Source: Candidatus Latescibacterota bacterium
GTDB lineage: Bacteria > Latescibacterota > UBA2968 > UBA8231
Assembly: GCA_022820485.1 (NCBI GenBank)
Contig: JAJEFJ010000014.1
Coordinates: 1 to 64,000 of the forward strand
Length of the DNA stretch: 64,000 nt
Reading direction: 5' to 3'
Of the stretch, positions 9,758 through 19,174 are shown piece after piece; the first letter of the stretch is position 1, and each line of letters starts with the position of its first letter. A program made the position numbers and the translations under genes. Under the pieces are notes generated by a model, which worked only from the letters and a program-made list of their open reading frames with translations, did no database searches and was not told the DNA's origin.

Positions 9758-9863
9758 CCAGGGAAGTGAGAATATGACCCTATTCGACTATTCTACGCGA
9801 ATTTTCCCAACCGCCGAGTTGGGGAACTGTCCATCGCCAGCATTGGCGACGCAAGGCACAGGA

Positions 9864-11951
9864 ATGCGATCGCCGGCACAGTGGGTCTTTTCGGCGCTCG
9901 TAGCAGTAGGGCTAGTGCTGAGCGGACCACCAGCGCTCCATGCGGTCGAGAGGCTGACGCTCGGCAAAGACGGAGAAATCGACTGGCTAGAGGGCGCGTC
10001 GAGCGGAGCAGACGTGGAGACGATCATCCCCGAGCACCGCACGTTTCTCGACCCCAATGTCACCGAAGTAGGGATCGCACCGTCGAACCTGATCGAGTTT
10101 GAGAGCGGGGATCACCCCGAGGCCATCCTGCCCCGGCAGGTCAGAGAGGGAACCAACGTCGCCAGCCAAGTCTTCGACTTCGGGGGGTCTATCACCGCGC
10201 CATCGATAGCGGACATCGAGGGCGAAGAAAAAAGGAAGGTTCTCGAAAGTCTCATCACTGAGGATCCGACCGGGTTGGCTTTGGCGCGCAAGGACAACAA
10301 CGCCCTCGGAACCATCGTCAACATAGACCTCGGAACCCGCATAGGCGTCCGCAGCATCCGCTTCTTCCCCCGCAACACGGTGTTTCCCAACCCTACAGCG
10401 CCGTTCCAGTCGGACTTTCTAAGAAAGTTCAGGATCCGGGTAAACGATGGCCTCAATCTGACCGACGCTGGCAATCCAATCTGGGAAGAATTCTTAGTCG
10501 AGAACGACAACGTTGATCCTGTGACCACAATTCCACTGGAGCCGCCCCGTCTGCTGCGGTTCGTGCGGCTAGAAGCGATTTCGGGCATCTCCTTCGAGTT
10601 AGAAAAAGTACAGATCTTCGGGGAGGGATTTCTTCCCACCGCCAGGTATGTCTCGCCCATCATCGACATGCAGGCCGGCACCAATTGGGGACAGCTCCGC
10701 TGGGATCAGGTCGCAATCGGCAATGAGGAGGCTGCGAGAGTAGAAATCCGCACTCGGACCGGCAGCGACATCACGCCCTTTGTATATACCCGCAAACAGG
10801 TGGGCAGAAGGGACGCCGAGGAAATCGCGACCTCCCTTGCGAATTCCCCCGAACCGCTGACGCGGAAGGAATACATGGCCTTACCAGTCCGGGGCGTTGT
10901 GGGAAAAGACGAGTTTGAGCGCGGGTCTGTGCGCGACGATGTGGAAAACTGGAGCCCGTGGTCGGCACCGTACGACCCTGTGGCGGGCACCGGCGAGGAA
11001 GGTACGGACATCACCTCGCCAGGCCCGCGACAGTACGTCCAAATCCGCGCGGACTTCATCAGCGAGGACCTGAACTCCGCGGTAGTGCTTGAGAACCTAT
11101 CCTTCACCTTCACCTCACCTCCACTGGCTAGGGAGGTGGTGGGCGAGGTATTCCCCCGCGAGGTGGCGGGAGCAACGGACGTGCCTTTTGTCTTTGCGGT
11201 GCGCACGGAAATGGAGGCCGGGCTACAGGGATTCGACGCCATTGAGGTGCGTTCGGACCAGCCGATCAGGAGCGTGCAGGGAATCGAGATCCTTGACCGC
11301 GACCAGAACCGCATTCTCGAACGGAATTTCGCAGTCCAAGATGCGCCGACAGAGGAAGAGGATGCAGCCATCCAAGAGTTGGATGAGAGGCGCTTCGTGG
11401 TGCGCTTTCCCCAGGTGCGCGAGAGCGGCACCGTCGTCATGGTGCGATTCGTGGGCCGGATGCTCTCTTTCAGCAATACTTTCAAGGGACGAGTGCTGTT
11501 AGTTGAAGAGGAAGCGTTTCAAGATGTGCTTTCGGGCAACGCGGCTTATCTCGGCGACGACGACGCGCCAGGACGTTCCAGTGTCACTGTGCTGAGTCCA
11601 CAACTCACCACCGGGCGGCTAGTGCGCAATCTCGAGGTCAACCCCGTGGTGACCCCCAACGGGGATGGAATTTGGGATCGGGCGTCAATCAGTTTTGAAG
11701 TAGTGACTATCGTGGGCCAAGCCGGGATCAATGCCGCTGTATTCGACCTGTCGGGTCGGCGCGTGAGACAACTCTTGGCTCGCTTAGGAACGAACGGCCT
11801 GTACGATCCGCAGCGTTTCGACGACTTGGCTTGGGATGGCCGAGACGAATTGGGGCAGCTAGTAGCACCCGGCGTGTACGTGGTCCGAGTCGAAGTTCAG
11901 GCCGATGCGCGCCGCACCGGCGCGGCGCGCGCGATCGGAGTTGCATATTGA
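9864..11951 (+). CDS. Secreted discoidin-like protein with TPNGDG C-terminal domain (paralogue B)
   Basis: A 695-aa exported protein related to those at 1912, 11975 and 59210. The chosen ATG places a classic signal peptide (MRSPAQWVFSALVAVGLVL) at the N-terminus. An in-frame ATG at 9774 has a fair GGGAAGTGAG site and lies 16 bases after the previous stop, so it is a real alternative. A galactose-binding-like module (IVNIDLGTRIGVRSIRFF, VQIFGEGF) is followed by NWGQLRWDQVA, EVRTRTGSD-like, NWSPWSAPY and SPGPRQYVQIR blocks. GEVFPREVAG comes next, and a domain beginning TPNGDGIWD near residue 596 ends IGVAY. One copy of the EYMALPVRG insert motif is present. No catalytic motif is seen. A role at the cell surface is inferred. 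Confidence 0.72.
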   Translation: MRSPAQWVFSALVAVGLVLSGPPALHAVERLTLGKDGEIDWLEGASSGADVETIIPEHRTFLDPNVTEVGIAPSNLIEFESGDHPEAILPRQVREGTNVASQVFDFGGSITAPSIADIEGEEKRKVLESLITEDPTGLALARKDNNALGTIVNIDLGTRIGVRSIRFFPRNTVFPNPTAPFQSDFLRKFRIRVNDGLNLTDAGNPIWEEFLVENDNVDPVTTIPLEPPRLLRFVRLEAISGISFELEKVQIFGEGFLPTARYVSPIIDMQAGTNWGQLRWDQVAIGNEEAARVEIRTRTGSDITPFVYTRKQVGRRDAEEIATSLANSPEPLTRKEYMALPVRGVVGKDEFERGSVRDDVENWSPWSAPYDPVAGTGEEGTDITSPGPRQYVQIRADFISEDLNSAVVLENLSFTFTSPPLAREVVGEVFPREVAGATDVPFVFAVRTEMEAGLQGFDAIEVRSDQPIRSVQGIEILDRDQNRILERNFAVQDAPTEEEDAAIQELDERRFVVRFPQVRESGTVVMVRFVGRMLSFSNTFKGRVLLVEEEAFQDVLSGNAAYLGDDDAPGRSSVTVLSPQLTTGRLVRNLEVNPVVTPNGDGIWDRASISFEVVTIVGQAGINAAVFDLSGRRVRQLLARLGTNGLYDPQRFDDLAWDGRDELGQLVAPGVYVVRVEVQADARRTGAARAIGVAY

Positions 11952-11974
11952 CTCTCTGGCGCAAGGAGTTGAGC

Positions 11975-14083
11975 ATGTTTCTCTGGAGACCTAGCTGTCT
12001 GTTGAGCTGCGCGCTGTTGCTGGCGGGTAGCGATGGAGGATGGGCGCGGTCTGAATTCCAAGTCGGCGTCGGGGCGGACAATTCCTTCATCGACGTGGCC
12101 AGCGAAGGAGGGGGTGCATACTTGGTGTTCGACCAAGATGGGCAGATCATCGACCAAGGGAGCGTTGTGCCAGTATCCTATGATCGGGTCGCGGACGAGG
12201 AAATCAGGGACTGGGGCACCATTGGCGCAGGGGCGCGAGCGAATGGGATGATGGATCTGAGTGAATCCTTGCTTCGTCCTGTGTGGATCGACCCGAGCGA
12301 GAATCTAGTGGAGACGGTTGAGGAACGGGGTGGCTTCGTGGCTAGCTCTGGGGGCGGCGTCGGGGGGAGAATCGAACAGGGCGTCCTGCAGAATATCGGC
12401 GACGGGGATTCTACCACGGCGATGGTCAGGGCAGTAGAGCTATCGCCAACGGAAACAGGCGTCAACCACGGCTGGATCAAAAACGCCATCGTCAACCTCG
12501 GGTGGGAGTTGCCCATAAACCGAATTCGGTTCTTCCCCCGCCCCTCCTTTGAGGACAACTTCCTCCCTTGGTTCGAGTTGGGCGTGGCCTCGGGCAGCGC
12601 GCCGATTGTCGACCGACCTTCCATCGCCCGGCGGGGTCAGCGGTGGTTCTATCAAATCAGTCGGGGCTTGACGGCCAGGAACGACCCAATCATCGACATC
12701 ATCGAAAGCACTACGGAAAACCTCGATGTCGTAGTGGACCGACGGTTTCCCACTCGGCCGGTGAAGTGGGTCACCCTCCGGCCCATCAATCCCGAGCGCA
12801 CGTGGGAGGTCGCCGAACTCCAAGTCTTTGGCGAGGGCTACGTGCAGCAGACTGTTTACCGCACGGACATTCTGGATTTCGGGCGGCCCGTCGCTTGGAG
12901 CAAGATTCGTTGGGAGGGAGTAGCGCCGGAGGGAACGAGGGTGGAAGTGCGGACCCGCACGGGCAACACCGAGCAGCCGTTCCGCTACAGCAGGAAGCAG
13001 CGCACCGGGCAGTTCGCCGTGGTGGACCGGCGGGAATACAACGACGTCTTCAACGCGGTGACTGTAGCCGACCCCTTCTCCAGTGGTAGCACGCGGGGGT
13101 TTGAACTGGTCAAGAAGGAGATAGATACCGAAAACTGGAGCTTTTGGTCTCCGGCCTACGATTTCGCCACTGGCCTGCGGGATGCGAGCGAGCCGCCCTC
13201 AGCGTGGACGGATGGCGCAACTTTCTTGTCGAAGAGCCCTGCTCGCTACCTCCAATTCGAGGTGCTGTTCTTTCCGACCGCCGAAACGGCTCCGCGGGTC
13301 GAGCGGATCGAGCTGCTCTTTGGCGAGGCCGTGGCCGACGCAGTAATCGGAGAAATCTCACCGACGGAGACCGCGAATTTCCAACCTCACACCTTCACCT
13401 ATGTCGTCCGGCCCATCGTGCGAGAGGAAAACAGCGGTTTCGACCGATTGGAAATCGCCACCGCCACTCGCGTGGAGCGACTGCGTTCGGTGAAGGTGGA
13501 TGATGCGGAGGCGGGAGAAGAGTTCCCCCGGGACATCCAGGATGACCGCATCGTCGTTGGATTTGAGAAGCTCGTGGGCAGCGAGGATACTGAAAAGCGC
13601 ATTGAGGTGGTTTTCGACGTGCCGGTTTTGCGCTTCGGCCAAAAGTTCACCGGCTTCGTTTTCTCCAGCGACGATCCCGACATCCGCCAACAAGTGGAAG
13701 AGGGCAATGCCACCTTGCGTTTCAGTACCAATTCCCTGTCCGTGAAAACCCCTAGAGGAGGCGAACTCGTCGGCGAGCTACGGGCAATCCCAGCGGCCTT
13801 CAGTCCCAACGGCGACGGCGTGAACGACCAAGTCCTAATCCAATACCAAGTTCGCGTTCTGGGCAACAGCGTGCCCCATGTGCTGACCTTGTACGATCTG
13901 GCGGGCAGGGTGGTTCGTCGGCTAGAGACCGAGCCTGGAGCAGCAGGGGTGTACGAGCGCGAGTGGAACGGGCGGAACGAGGCGGGAGCGCGCGTGCCCC
14001 CGGGAACGTATGTCTATACGGTAAAGGTGGAAGCGGACCTGGGGAAGCAATTGAGCGCGGGTACCGTATCCGTGGTGTATTGA
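11975..14083 (+). CDS. Secreted discoidin-like protein with TPNGDG-type C-terminal domain (paralogue C)
   Basis: A 702-aa exported protein. The ATG at 11975 follows AAGGAG by six bases and opens a signal peptide (MFLWRPSCLLSCALLLAGS). The reading frame stays open upstream into the previous gene, but that part is not used. Shared blocks are NLGWELPINRIRFFPRP, VAELQVFGEGYV, AWSKIRWEGVAP, VEVRTRTGN, NWSFWSPAY, SPARYLQFE and GEISPTETANF. The last ~92 residues begin SPNGDGVND and end SVVY. Spacing to the preceding paralogue is only 23 bases and to the following exported protein 16 bases, so all three are very likely co-transcribed. Function is unknown; surface display is inferred from domain order. 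Confidence 0.73.
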   Translation: MFLWRPSCLLSCALLLAGSDGGWARSEFQVGVGADNSFIDVASEGGGAYLVFDQDGQIIDQGSVVPVSYDRVADEEIRDWGTIGAGARANGMMDLSESLLRPVWIDPSENLVETVEERGGFVASSGGGVGGRIEQGVLQNIGDGDSTTAMVRAVELSPTETGVNHGWIKNAIVNLGWELPINRIRFFPRPSFEDNFLPWFELGVASGSAPIVDRPSIARRGQRWFYQISRGLTARNDPIIDIIESTTENLDVVVDRRFPTRPVKWVTLRPINPERTWEVAELQVFGEGYVQQTVYRTDILDFGRPVAWSKIRWEGVAPEGTRVEVRTRTGNTEQPFRYSRKQRTGQFAVVDRREYNDVFNAVTVADPFSSGSTRGFELVKKEIDTENWSFWSPAYDFATGLRDASEPPSAWTDGATFLSKSPARYLQFEVLFFPTAETAPRVERIELLFGEAVADAVIGEISPTETANFQPHTFTYVVRPIVREENSGFDRLEIATATRVERLRSVKVDDAEAGEEFPRDIQDDRIVVGFEKLVGSEDTEKRIEVVFDVPVLRFGQKFTGFVFSSDDPDIRQQVEEGNATLRFSTNSLSVKTPRGGELVGELRAIPAAFSPNGDGVNDQVLIQYQVRVLGNSVPHVLTLYDLAGRVVRRLETEPGAAGVYEREWNGRNEAGARVPPGTYVYTVKVEADLGKQLSAGTVSVVY

Positions 14084-14099
14084 GTTCAGCGGTTCGCAA

Positions 14100-16826
14100 A
14101 TGACTGTTGAGGATACCGTGTCGAGTTGCACAAACGCAGCGAGAAGCTGTCTGAAATTCGTCGTCGTGGCCGCGGTGTTGGGAATGGCCGGGGAGACGAG
14201 CGCCCAGTCGGGCAGCCGGCCCGACTATGGGAACCGACTGGGAACGCAATGGGGGCACGAGACGAGCTTTCTGCCCCAAGGAGTGCAAGTAGCGCTCAAC
14301 TCGATTGATCCAGCGGTGCGGAAGTGGTACGTGCCCCAAGAGTTGTTCGCCGAATACCGGTGGCGGCAGTGGCAGACGACCAACTACGCCCGCACTGATT
14401 TTGATCGCTACGTCGCCCCCGACATTGAGGGCGACTACCTCTACGACATGTTCGGCAATGCCGTATCCAAGGGATGGCTCATCTACAACACGGAGCAGAA
14501 CACGCCCGAAGAGTTCGGCAACCGGCTCTTCAAGGGGAATCGATTCGAACGGTGGTTCAGCCAAGTCGTGGTCGCCGCCGATGCAAAAGGGGGTACGTAC
14601 TACGCGCTGACAACGTCCAACACGCTGCGGACGACCCTTACGCCGCTGGTTTTGAGCAAAGTCCAAATGGACGGAATCCAGTTCGACATGGCGACGGATA
14701 AGTACCAGCAGACGCTGATTTTCTCTAGAATTAGTGGCCCTCGGCTGACCTTTAACCGGGACGACCGGCGCACCAATACCACGACCTTTTTCGGTGGACG
14801 GCTTACGGCCGCGGTCGGCGATTTCGTGATGTTGGGCGTGCACGGGGTTAACTCCCATCAGTCGAACTCGAAGATCGACGAGGCACCGGTGGCGAGCTTG
14901 TTCAAAGGAAGGCTGACGGAAGATCAGAATGCCGTGCCCATTTCCGCGATTGAGATCGTACTCCGCGACGAATCGCCCGCGGACGGCACCGGCGGAGCCG
15001 CATTCTTCCCCGGCTCCTCGGACATCATCATCACCTATGAAAGCGGCCTCGTCAACCGGGGCAAGGAGATTGGTTTCGAACCCGTATTGGAGGGCGGCAT
15101 CCCAGCGGGGGGACGGTTGGAGGCCAACGGCAGTGAAGAAATCCGGCTCCTCTACTCCTTTGATGACCAGATTTTTGTCAACCGCGCAAGCGGTGCCAAG
15201 GACGAGATCACAAAGGTCGAATTCGAACTCACAGTGGCCAATGATTACGACATCTCAATGAGTTCCGACCGCCAGTTGAATTCCGCGGGAGCGAGAGTGC
15301 TGCTTCCGGTCACCCAAGCCGAGGGGAACATCCAGGATTTGAGCAATCTGCGGACCCTGCGGTTTGAGTACGGCTTGCCAACGGCCACCCAAATCCTCGG
15401 CGGCAGCCTCAGCGTCTCCGACGTGCTGGGCTTTCGGCTATACGGCGAGTTCGATCGAAACTGGAATATCCGGCAATATCCAAATGTCTCCCAAGAGATT
15501 CACAGGACCAGCTCCGGACTGACGGACGAGCCGCACAACGATGCTTGGCTGATCAACGTGTCCAACCACCACGGACGCTGGTTTGGTTTTGCCGAAGCCT
15601 ATAGGATTGATCCCCAGTACAACACGACGACATTTATCTCAAACGAAAACGGATTCATCGATTACGAGGCACCGCAGTACAAGGTTGATCTCGTAGAGGA
15701 CAACGACGACCAAGATCGCGTCCCCGACGCCTTTCGGGGAGACTGGCTATTCCCGGATCTTCTGATCTTTCCGGGGTGGGACCAGAATGGAGACTTTCAA
15801 CCGGATTTCAACCAAAACGACAACGAAGTTCGGCGCAATGCAATTCCCGACTGGCGGGAACCATTTATTCGGTTGTGGGTGGACCGCCCGGAAATGCTGT
15901 GGGGGCGGGACATGAACAACAACTTCTGGCCCGATCTCTACGAAAACGACAAGGACCCCGACTATCCCTACGACAAGGATCACGACGGGTGGAACGTCTA
16001 TACGGGCTTCCGCCTGCGACCGGGTCTGAGAATTCTGGGCGGGGTCCTGCGGGAGCAGCTAATCTCTTCGGAGCAGAAAAATCACATGGTCTATGGCATG
16101 TTAGATTACGACGAGACTTGGCCACGCTATGGCCGCGTGAGAATGTACGAGATGGTCAAATCCGTGCAGGACGACATCGAGGATCCACTGCTCCAGTATT
16201 CGCCCGATACGCTGATTGACCTAGCTGAACCCCAAGAGAGCAAGCGCGAGATGGAAGATCCCCTCTTGGGGCGCGACAGCTTCGTCAATCAATTCTTCAT
16301 CGGTCATCAGCTCAAGACAGAAAGAATACTGGTCGAATCAAAACTGAACCACGTGCTCTTCCATCAGCGCTTGGACCGCGAGGAACGTCGCCGGACGGGA
16401 TTGGACGAAAACGAGTTCTTCTTTGGCTTGATAAACAAGGCGATGTACCAGCGGGATGTGGGACGAGTGGGATTGCAGCCCTTCTGGAAGAGCGAATACA
16501 GAAAGCAGTCCCGTGGCCTGTTCGACGCGGAGGACAAGGAGACGCTCACTGAGCTGTTTGGCGCGTTCGCCGTGCTGGATGTTCTGCACTCCACGCAGCT
16601 ACAGATGGGTAGCGAGTTTTTGTTCCAGAAAGACTTTGGCGACGAAGGGGACTTCCATTCTCAATCGCTCGCCTTCCAGGCGACGAACTGGTCTTCGTAT
16701 CTCGGCTATGTGATCACGATGCAATCGGGGATTCTGTTGGAGCGCCGGAATCCAGAGGGCGAGGAGAGCTTCACCAATACGCGTGCGTTCATTTCCGTCT
16801 TTGCTGGTCTGGAGAATCTGCGGTAA
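14100..16826 (+). CDS. Very large exported protein, probable outer-membrane component (paralogue 2)
   Basis: The 908-aa paralogue of the protein at 5079-7745, matching it along most of its length. It has an N-terminal hydrophobic segment followed by TSAQSG as a likely signal cleavage site. Shared blocks include WYVPQELFAEYRWRQW, TTNYAR and FGNRLFKGNRFERWFSQVV. An Asp/Asn-rich stretch at about residues 534-631 (DNDDQDRVPD, DQNGDFQPDFNQNDNEV, DMNNNFWPDLYENDKD) resembles calcium-binding type 3 repeats. The C-terminus reads FISVFAGLENLR. It closes the seven-gene run and sits 16 bases after a discoidin-like gene. I cannot assign a known family; an outer-membrane or surface scaffold is the best inference. 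Confidence 0.7.
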   Translation: MTVEDTVSSCTNAARSCLKFVVVAAVLGMAGETSAQSGSRPDYGNRLGTQWGHETSFLPQGVQVALNSIDPAVRKWYVPQELFAEYRWRQWQTTNYARTDFDRYVAPDIEGDYLYDMFGNAVSKGWLIYNTEQNTPEEFGNRLFKGNRFERWFSQVVVAADAKGGTYYALTTSNTLRTTLTPLVLSKVQMDGIQFDMATDKYQQTLIFSRISGPRLTFNRDDRRTNTTTFFGGRLTAAVGDFVMLGVHGVNSHQSNSKIDEAPVASLFKGRLTEDQNAVPISAIEIVLRDESPADGTGGAAFFPGSSDIIITYESGLVNRGKEIGFEPVLEGGIPAGGRLEANGSEEIRLLYSFDDQIFVNRASGAKDEITKVEFELTVANDYDISMSSDRQLNSAGARVLLPVTQAEGNIQDLSNLRTLRFEYGLPTATQILGGSLSVSDVLGFRLYGEFDRNWNIRQYPNVSQEIHRTSSGLTDEPHNDAWLINVSNHHGRWFGFAEAYRIDPQYNTTTFISNENGFIDYEAPQYKVDLVEDNDDQDRVPDAFRGDWLFPDLLIFPGWDQNGDFQPDFNQNDNEVRRNAIPDWREPFIRLWVDRPEMLWGRDMNNNFWPDLYENDKDPDYPYDKDHDGWNVYTGFRLRPGLRILGGVLREQLISSEQKNHMVYGMLDYDETWPRYGRVRMYEMVKSVQDDIEDPLLQYSPDTLIDLAEPQESKREMEDPLLGRDSFVNQFFIGHQLKTERILVESKLNHVLFHQRLDREERRRTGLDENEFFFGLINKAMYQRDVGRVGLQPFWKSEYRKQSRGLFDAEDKETLTELFGAFAVLDVLHSTQLQMGSEFLFQKDFGDEGDFHSQSLAFQATNWSSYLGYVITMQSGILLERRNPEGEESFTNTRAFISVFAGLENLR

Positions 16827-16952
16827 GGGTAGAAAACTTAGTCTAAAAAAGGCTTGATAGCGAGGAGGGATTTCCTTATGGTAGGCATTGTAAGAGGCAT
16901 ATTGTCGTGTAGCAGTCTATCGCAATTATCTCACTCCCAAAAGGAGGTTTGA

Positions 16953-17888
16953 ATGATGCTAGGCAAGCGGATCATTTTAGGTGCAGCGATCCTAAGTATT
17001 GGTCTGTCGGCCCAAACGTGGGCCCACGATCCACCGGATCTACTCATCCCGGCGGCGCAGTTCCCACCGGGAGCAGAACCCGTCATCGATGGCAACCCCG
17101 TCGAATGGGGGCCCATTCCGGTGGAGACCTACGGTTCCGTGGGCGAACTGCTGTATCCGGTCGGTGCGGCAACGAGGGAAGGACGAGTGCTGGAGAACGC
17201 CTCTCAAGGAGACATCAACCCCGCGGACTTCCAGATCAAACACAAGTTAGGGTGGAGCCCAACTACGAACGGCTTTTACATCCTGACCGAGGTGTTCGAC
17301 GACCTGCACTTCATCGGGCGTCCCGACCCCGCTCGCTTCTGGCTCGACGACAGCGTCGAGTACGGATTGAATTTCAAGCACCAAGCGTCGGAGGACATAA
17401 CCTTCAACGATGGGGACATCGTGACCTTGCAGAAGTACAAGTTCGCCTACCCTCCTCTGGAGGGAGAGTGGCAGTTCTATGAGCCGCAAGGGAACTTGCC
17501 TTGGCTGACCAGCGGGACCAAGTGGTTCGACATTGGGATCACTTTTGAAGGCGAGGAGTTCGGCGAGAGCACCTACTTCTACGAACTCAGGATTCGGCCA
17601 ATCGCCGAAATGCCCAACAGCGAGAGCGCCACTGAAGACCAAGCGGTCGAGGGTATCCTGCAGGAAGGGATGATCATCCATTGGGGCAATATGATCAGCG
17701 ACACCGACGAAGGAGGCACAGAGGACCAGAAGCGGGAAACGCAGTGGTCCACATCTCCCTCCGGCGCTGCGGCCAATGGGACGACCGACGTGCTGCTGTC
17801 GCCAGTTGATCCAGGCATCGAGTTCGTCGAGCAACAGACGGCCGTCGAAGCCACGAGCTGGGCGCGGGTCAAGGCGCAGTACCGATAG
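16953..17888 (+). CDS. Secreted CBM9/DOMON-like sugar-binding domain protein
   Basis: A 311-aa exported protein with a signal peptide ending near TWAHDPP. EPVIDGNPVEWG is the hallmark opening of CBM9-like (family 9 carbohydrate-binding, DOMON-fold) domains. FYILTEVFDD, FWLDDSVEYGLNF and YFYELRIRP follow at the spacing expected for this fold. The domain fills most of the protein and no catalytic module is fused. The start is supported by an AAAAGGAGG site eight bases upstream. The 126-base leader is AT-rich and probably contains a promoter separating this gene from the upstream operon. A role in extracellular or periplasmic carbohydrate binding is inferred from the fold and from the sugar-metabolism genes downstream. 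Confidence 0.68.
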   Translation: MMLGKRIILGAAILSIGLSAQTWAHDPPDLLIPAAQFPPGAEPVIDGNPVEWGPIPVETYGSVGELLYPVGAATREGRVLENASQGDINPADFQIKHKLGWSPTTNGFYILTEVFDDLHFIGRPDPARFWLDDSVEYGLNFKHQASEDITFNDGDIVTLQKYKFAYPPLEGEWQFYEPQGNLPWLTSGTKWFDIGITFEGEEFGESTYFYELRIRPIAEMPNSESATEDQAVEGILQEGMIIHWGNMISDTDEGGTEDQKRETQWSTSPSGAAANGTTDVLLSPVDPGIEFVEQQTAVEATSWARVKAQYR

Positions 17889-17923
17889 ATCTGAAGGATC
17901 GCAACAGCGGTCTTTCTGAAGAT

Positions 17924-17982
17924 AGGGTGCCGGCAGGTCTTGGACGCGATCGCGTCCGAGGCGGTCGGCACCCTTTATTTTT
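17924..17982 (+). terminator. Long hairpin with U-rich tail; terminator or attenuator
   Basis: AGGGTGCCG (17924-17932) pairs perfectly with CGGCACCCT (17966-17974). Inside the loop lies the perfect palindrome GGACGCGATCGCGTCC (17942-17957). The tail TTTATTTTT follows at once, as in an intrinsic terminator for the CBM9-like gene. The ribosome-binding site of the next gene (GGAG, then eight bases, then ATG 17995) abuts the tail, so the structure may also control that gene. Confidence 0.6.
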
Positions 17983-17994
17983 GGAGTGTAGGCG

Positions 17995-19170
17995 ATGCAG
18001 ATCACCAGAGTCAAGACGTACATCGTAGATGGCGGCTTCCGTCCCTGGACCTTCGTGAAAATCGAGACCAGCGACCCGGGCCTCGTGGGGTGGGGGGACT
18101 GCACCGATTGGGGCTCTCCCGGACCTGTGGCGGCGACCGTAGAACGGTACGCCGAGCGGATCATCGGCAAGGATCCCATGGCGAGCGAGGCGATCTGGTG
18201 GGAACTATCCGCCTTCTCGGTCCGCCACACGGGGGGCATTGCCTACAAGGCGATGTCCGGCATTGACTCAGCCCTGTGGGACATCCGCGGCAAGGTTCTA
18301 AACGCGCCCGTGTGGCAACTGCTCGGCGGCCGCATGAGAGATCGGCTCCGGCTTTACTGGTCTCACTGCGGTACGACCCGGACCGGACCGTGGACGCAGA
18401 AGTTGGGGTTGCGGCCAGTGCGGACGATCGCCGACTTGGAGGAATTGGCCAGAGAGGTGCTGGAGCGCGGCTTCACGGCGATCAAGACCAACCTGATGCC
18501 CTTGGCGGACGATCCCGAGGGCACCGGTGTACCGAGCGGCGTCGGCGATGCTCCCTCCTCTGTCCTGCGCCATGCGGAGCGAATAATCGGCACCTTCCGG
18601 GAGACCCTCGGACCGGATGTGGGGATCGCGCTGGATGTGGGATTCCACTTCAAGTTGGGCGGCGCAGCGCGACTCGCTAGGGCCTTGGAGCCGTACGACC
18701 TGATGTGGCTTGAGACGGAGACCCTAGACGCGACTGCGCTGCGGACCATCCGCGATTCCACGACCACGACGATCTGCACCGGCGAGAGCCTCTTTGGCAC
18801 CACTAACTTCCGACCTTTCCTCGAACTCCACGCTCAAGACATCGTCATGCCCGACCTAGCTTGGAACGGGATCGCGATGGGCCGGCGGCTCGCCGACTTA
18901 GCTCACGCTTATGACGTGCTATTTGCCCCCCACAACTGCCACAGCCCGCTGACGACGCTGGTCTCGGCCAATGTCTGCGCCACCGTTCCCAATTTCTACA
19001 TCTTGGAATTCGATGTGGACGACGCGCCGTGGCGAGACGACCTAATGAGTCACCCCTTTGAAGTGCAGGACGGACACCTGATTCTACCGGAACGGCCCGG
19101 TCTAGGATCGGACTTGATCGAATCCGAACTTGCCAAGCACCCCCCAGACCACTACCCCGACGCGCGCTGA
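17995..19170 (+). CDS. Mandelate racemase/muconate lactonizing enzyme family protein (sugar-acid dehydratase-like)
   Basis: A 391-aa enolase-superfamily enzyme. The N-terminal capping domain (MQITRVKTYIVDGG, WGDCTDWG) is followed by a TIM barrel with SGIDSALWDIRGK. A KTN motif in TAIKTNLM supplies the likely catalytic lysine. Metal ligands are in IALDVGFHF, LMWLETET and ICTGESLFG, and a C-terminal PHNCHS block provides the barrel histidine. Family members abstract the alpha-proton of a carboxylate and usually dehydrate sugar acids such as mannonate, galactarate or rhamnonate; the substrate cannot be chosen here. It ends four bases before a multi-span transporter gene, suggesting uptake and breakdown of one acid. 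It is preceded by a hairpin that may attenuate it. Confidence 0.85.
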   Translation: MQITRVKTYIVDGGFRPWTFVKIETSDPGLVGWGDCTDWGSPGPVAATVERYAERIIGKDPMASEAIWWELSAFSVRHTGGIAYKAMSGIDSALWDIRGKVLNAPVWQLLGGRMRDRLRLYWSHCGTTRTGPWTQKLGLRPVRTIADLEELAREVLERGFTAIKTNLMPLADDPEGTGVPSGVGDAPSSVLRHAERIIGTFRETLGPDVGIALDVGFHFKLGGAARLARALEPYDLMWLETETLDATALRTIRDSTTTTICTGESLFGTTNFRPFLELHAQDIVMPDLAWNGIAMGRRLADLAHAYDVLFAPHNCHSPLTTLVSANVCATVPNFYILEFDVDDAPWRDDLMSHPFEVQDGHLILPERPGLGSDLIESELAKHPPDHYPDAR

Positions 19171-19174
19171 TGCT

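Noticed and set aside
13800-14858. Minus-strand frame of 352 aa spanning a gene junction
   Set aside because: It crosses two well-supported plus-strand genes, including their signal peptide and C-terminal domain, and has no recognisable motif.
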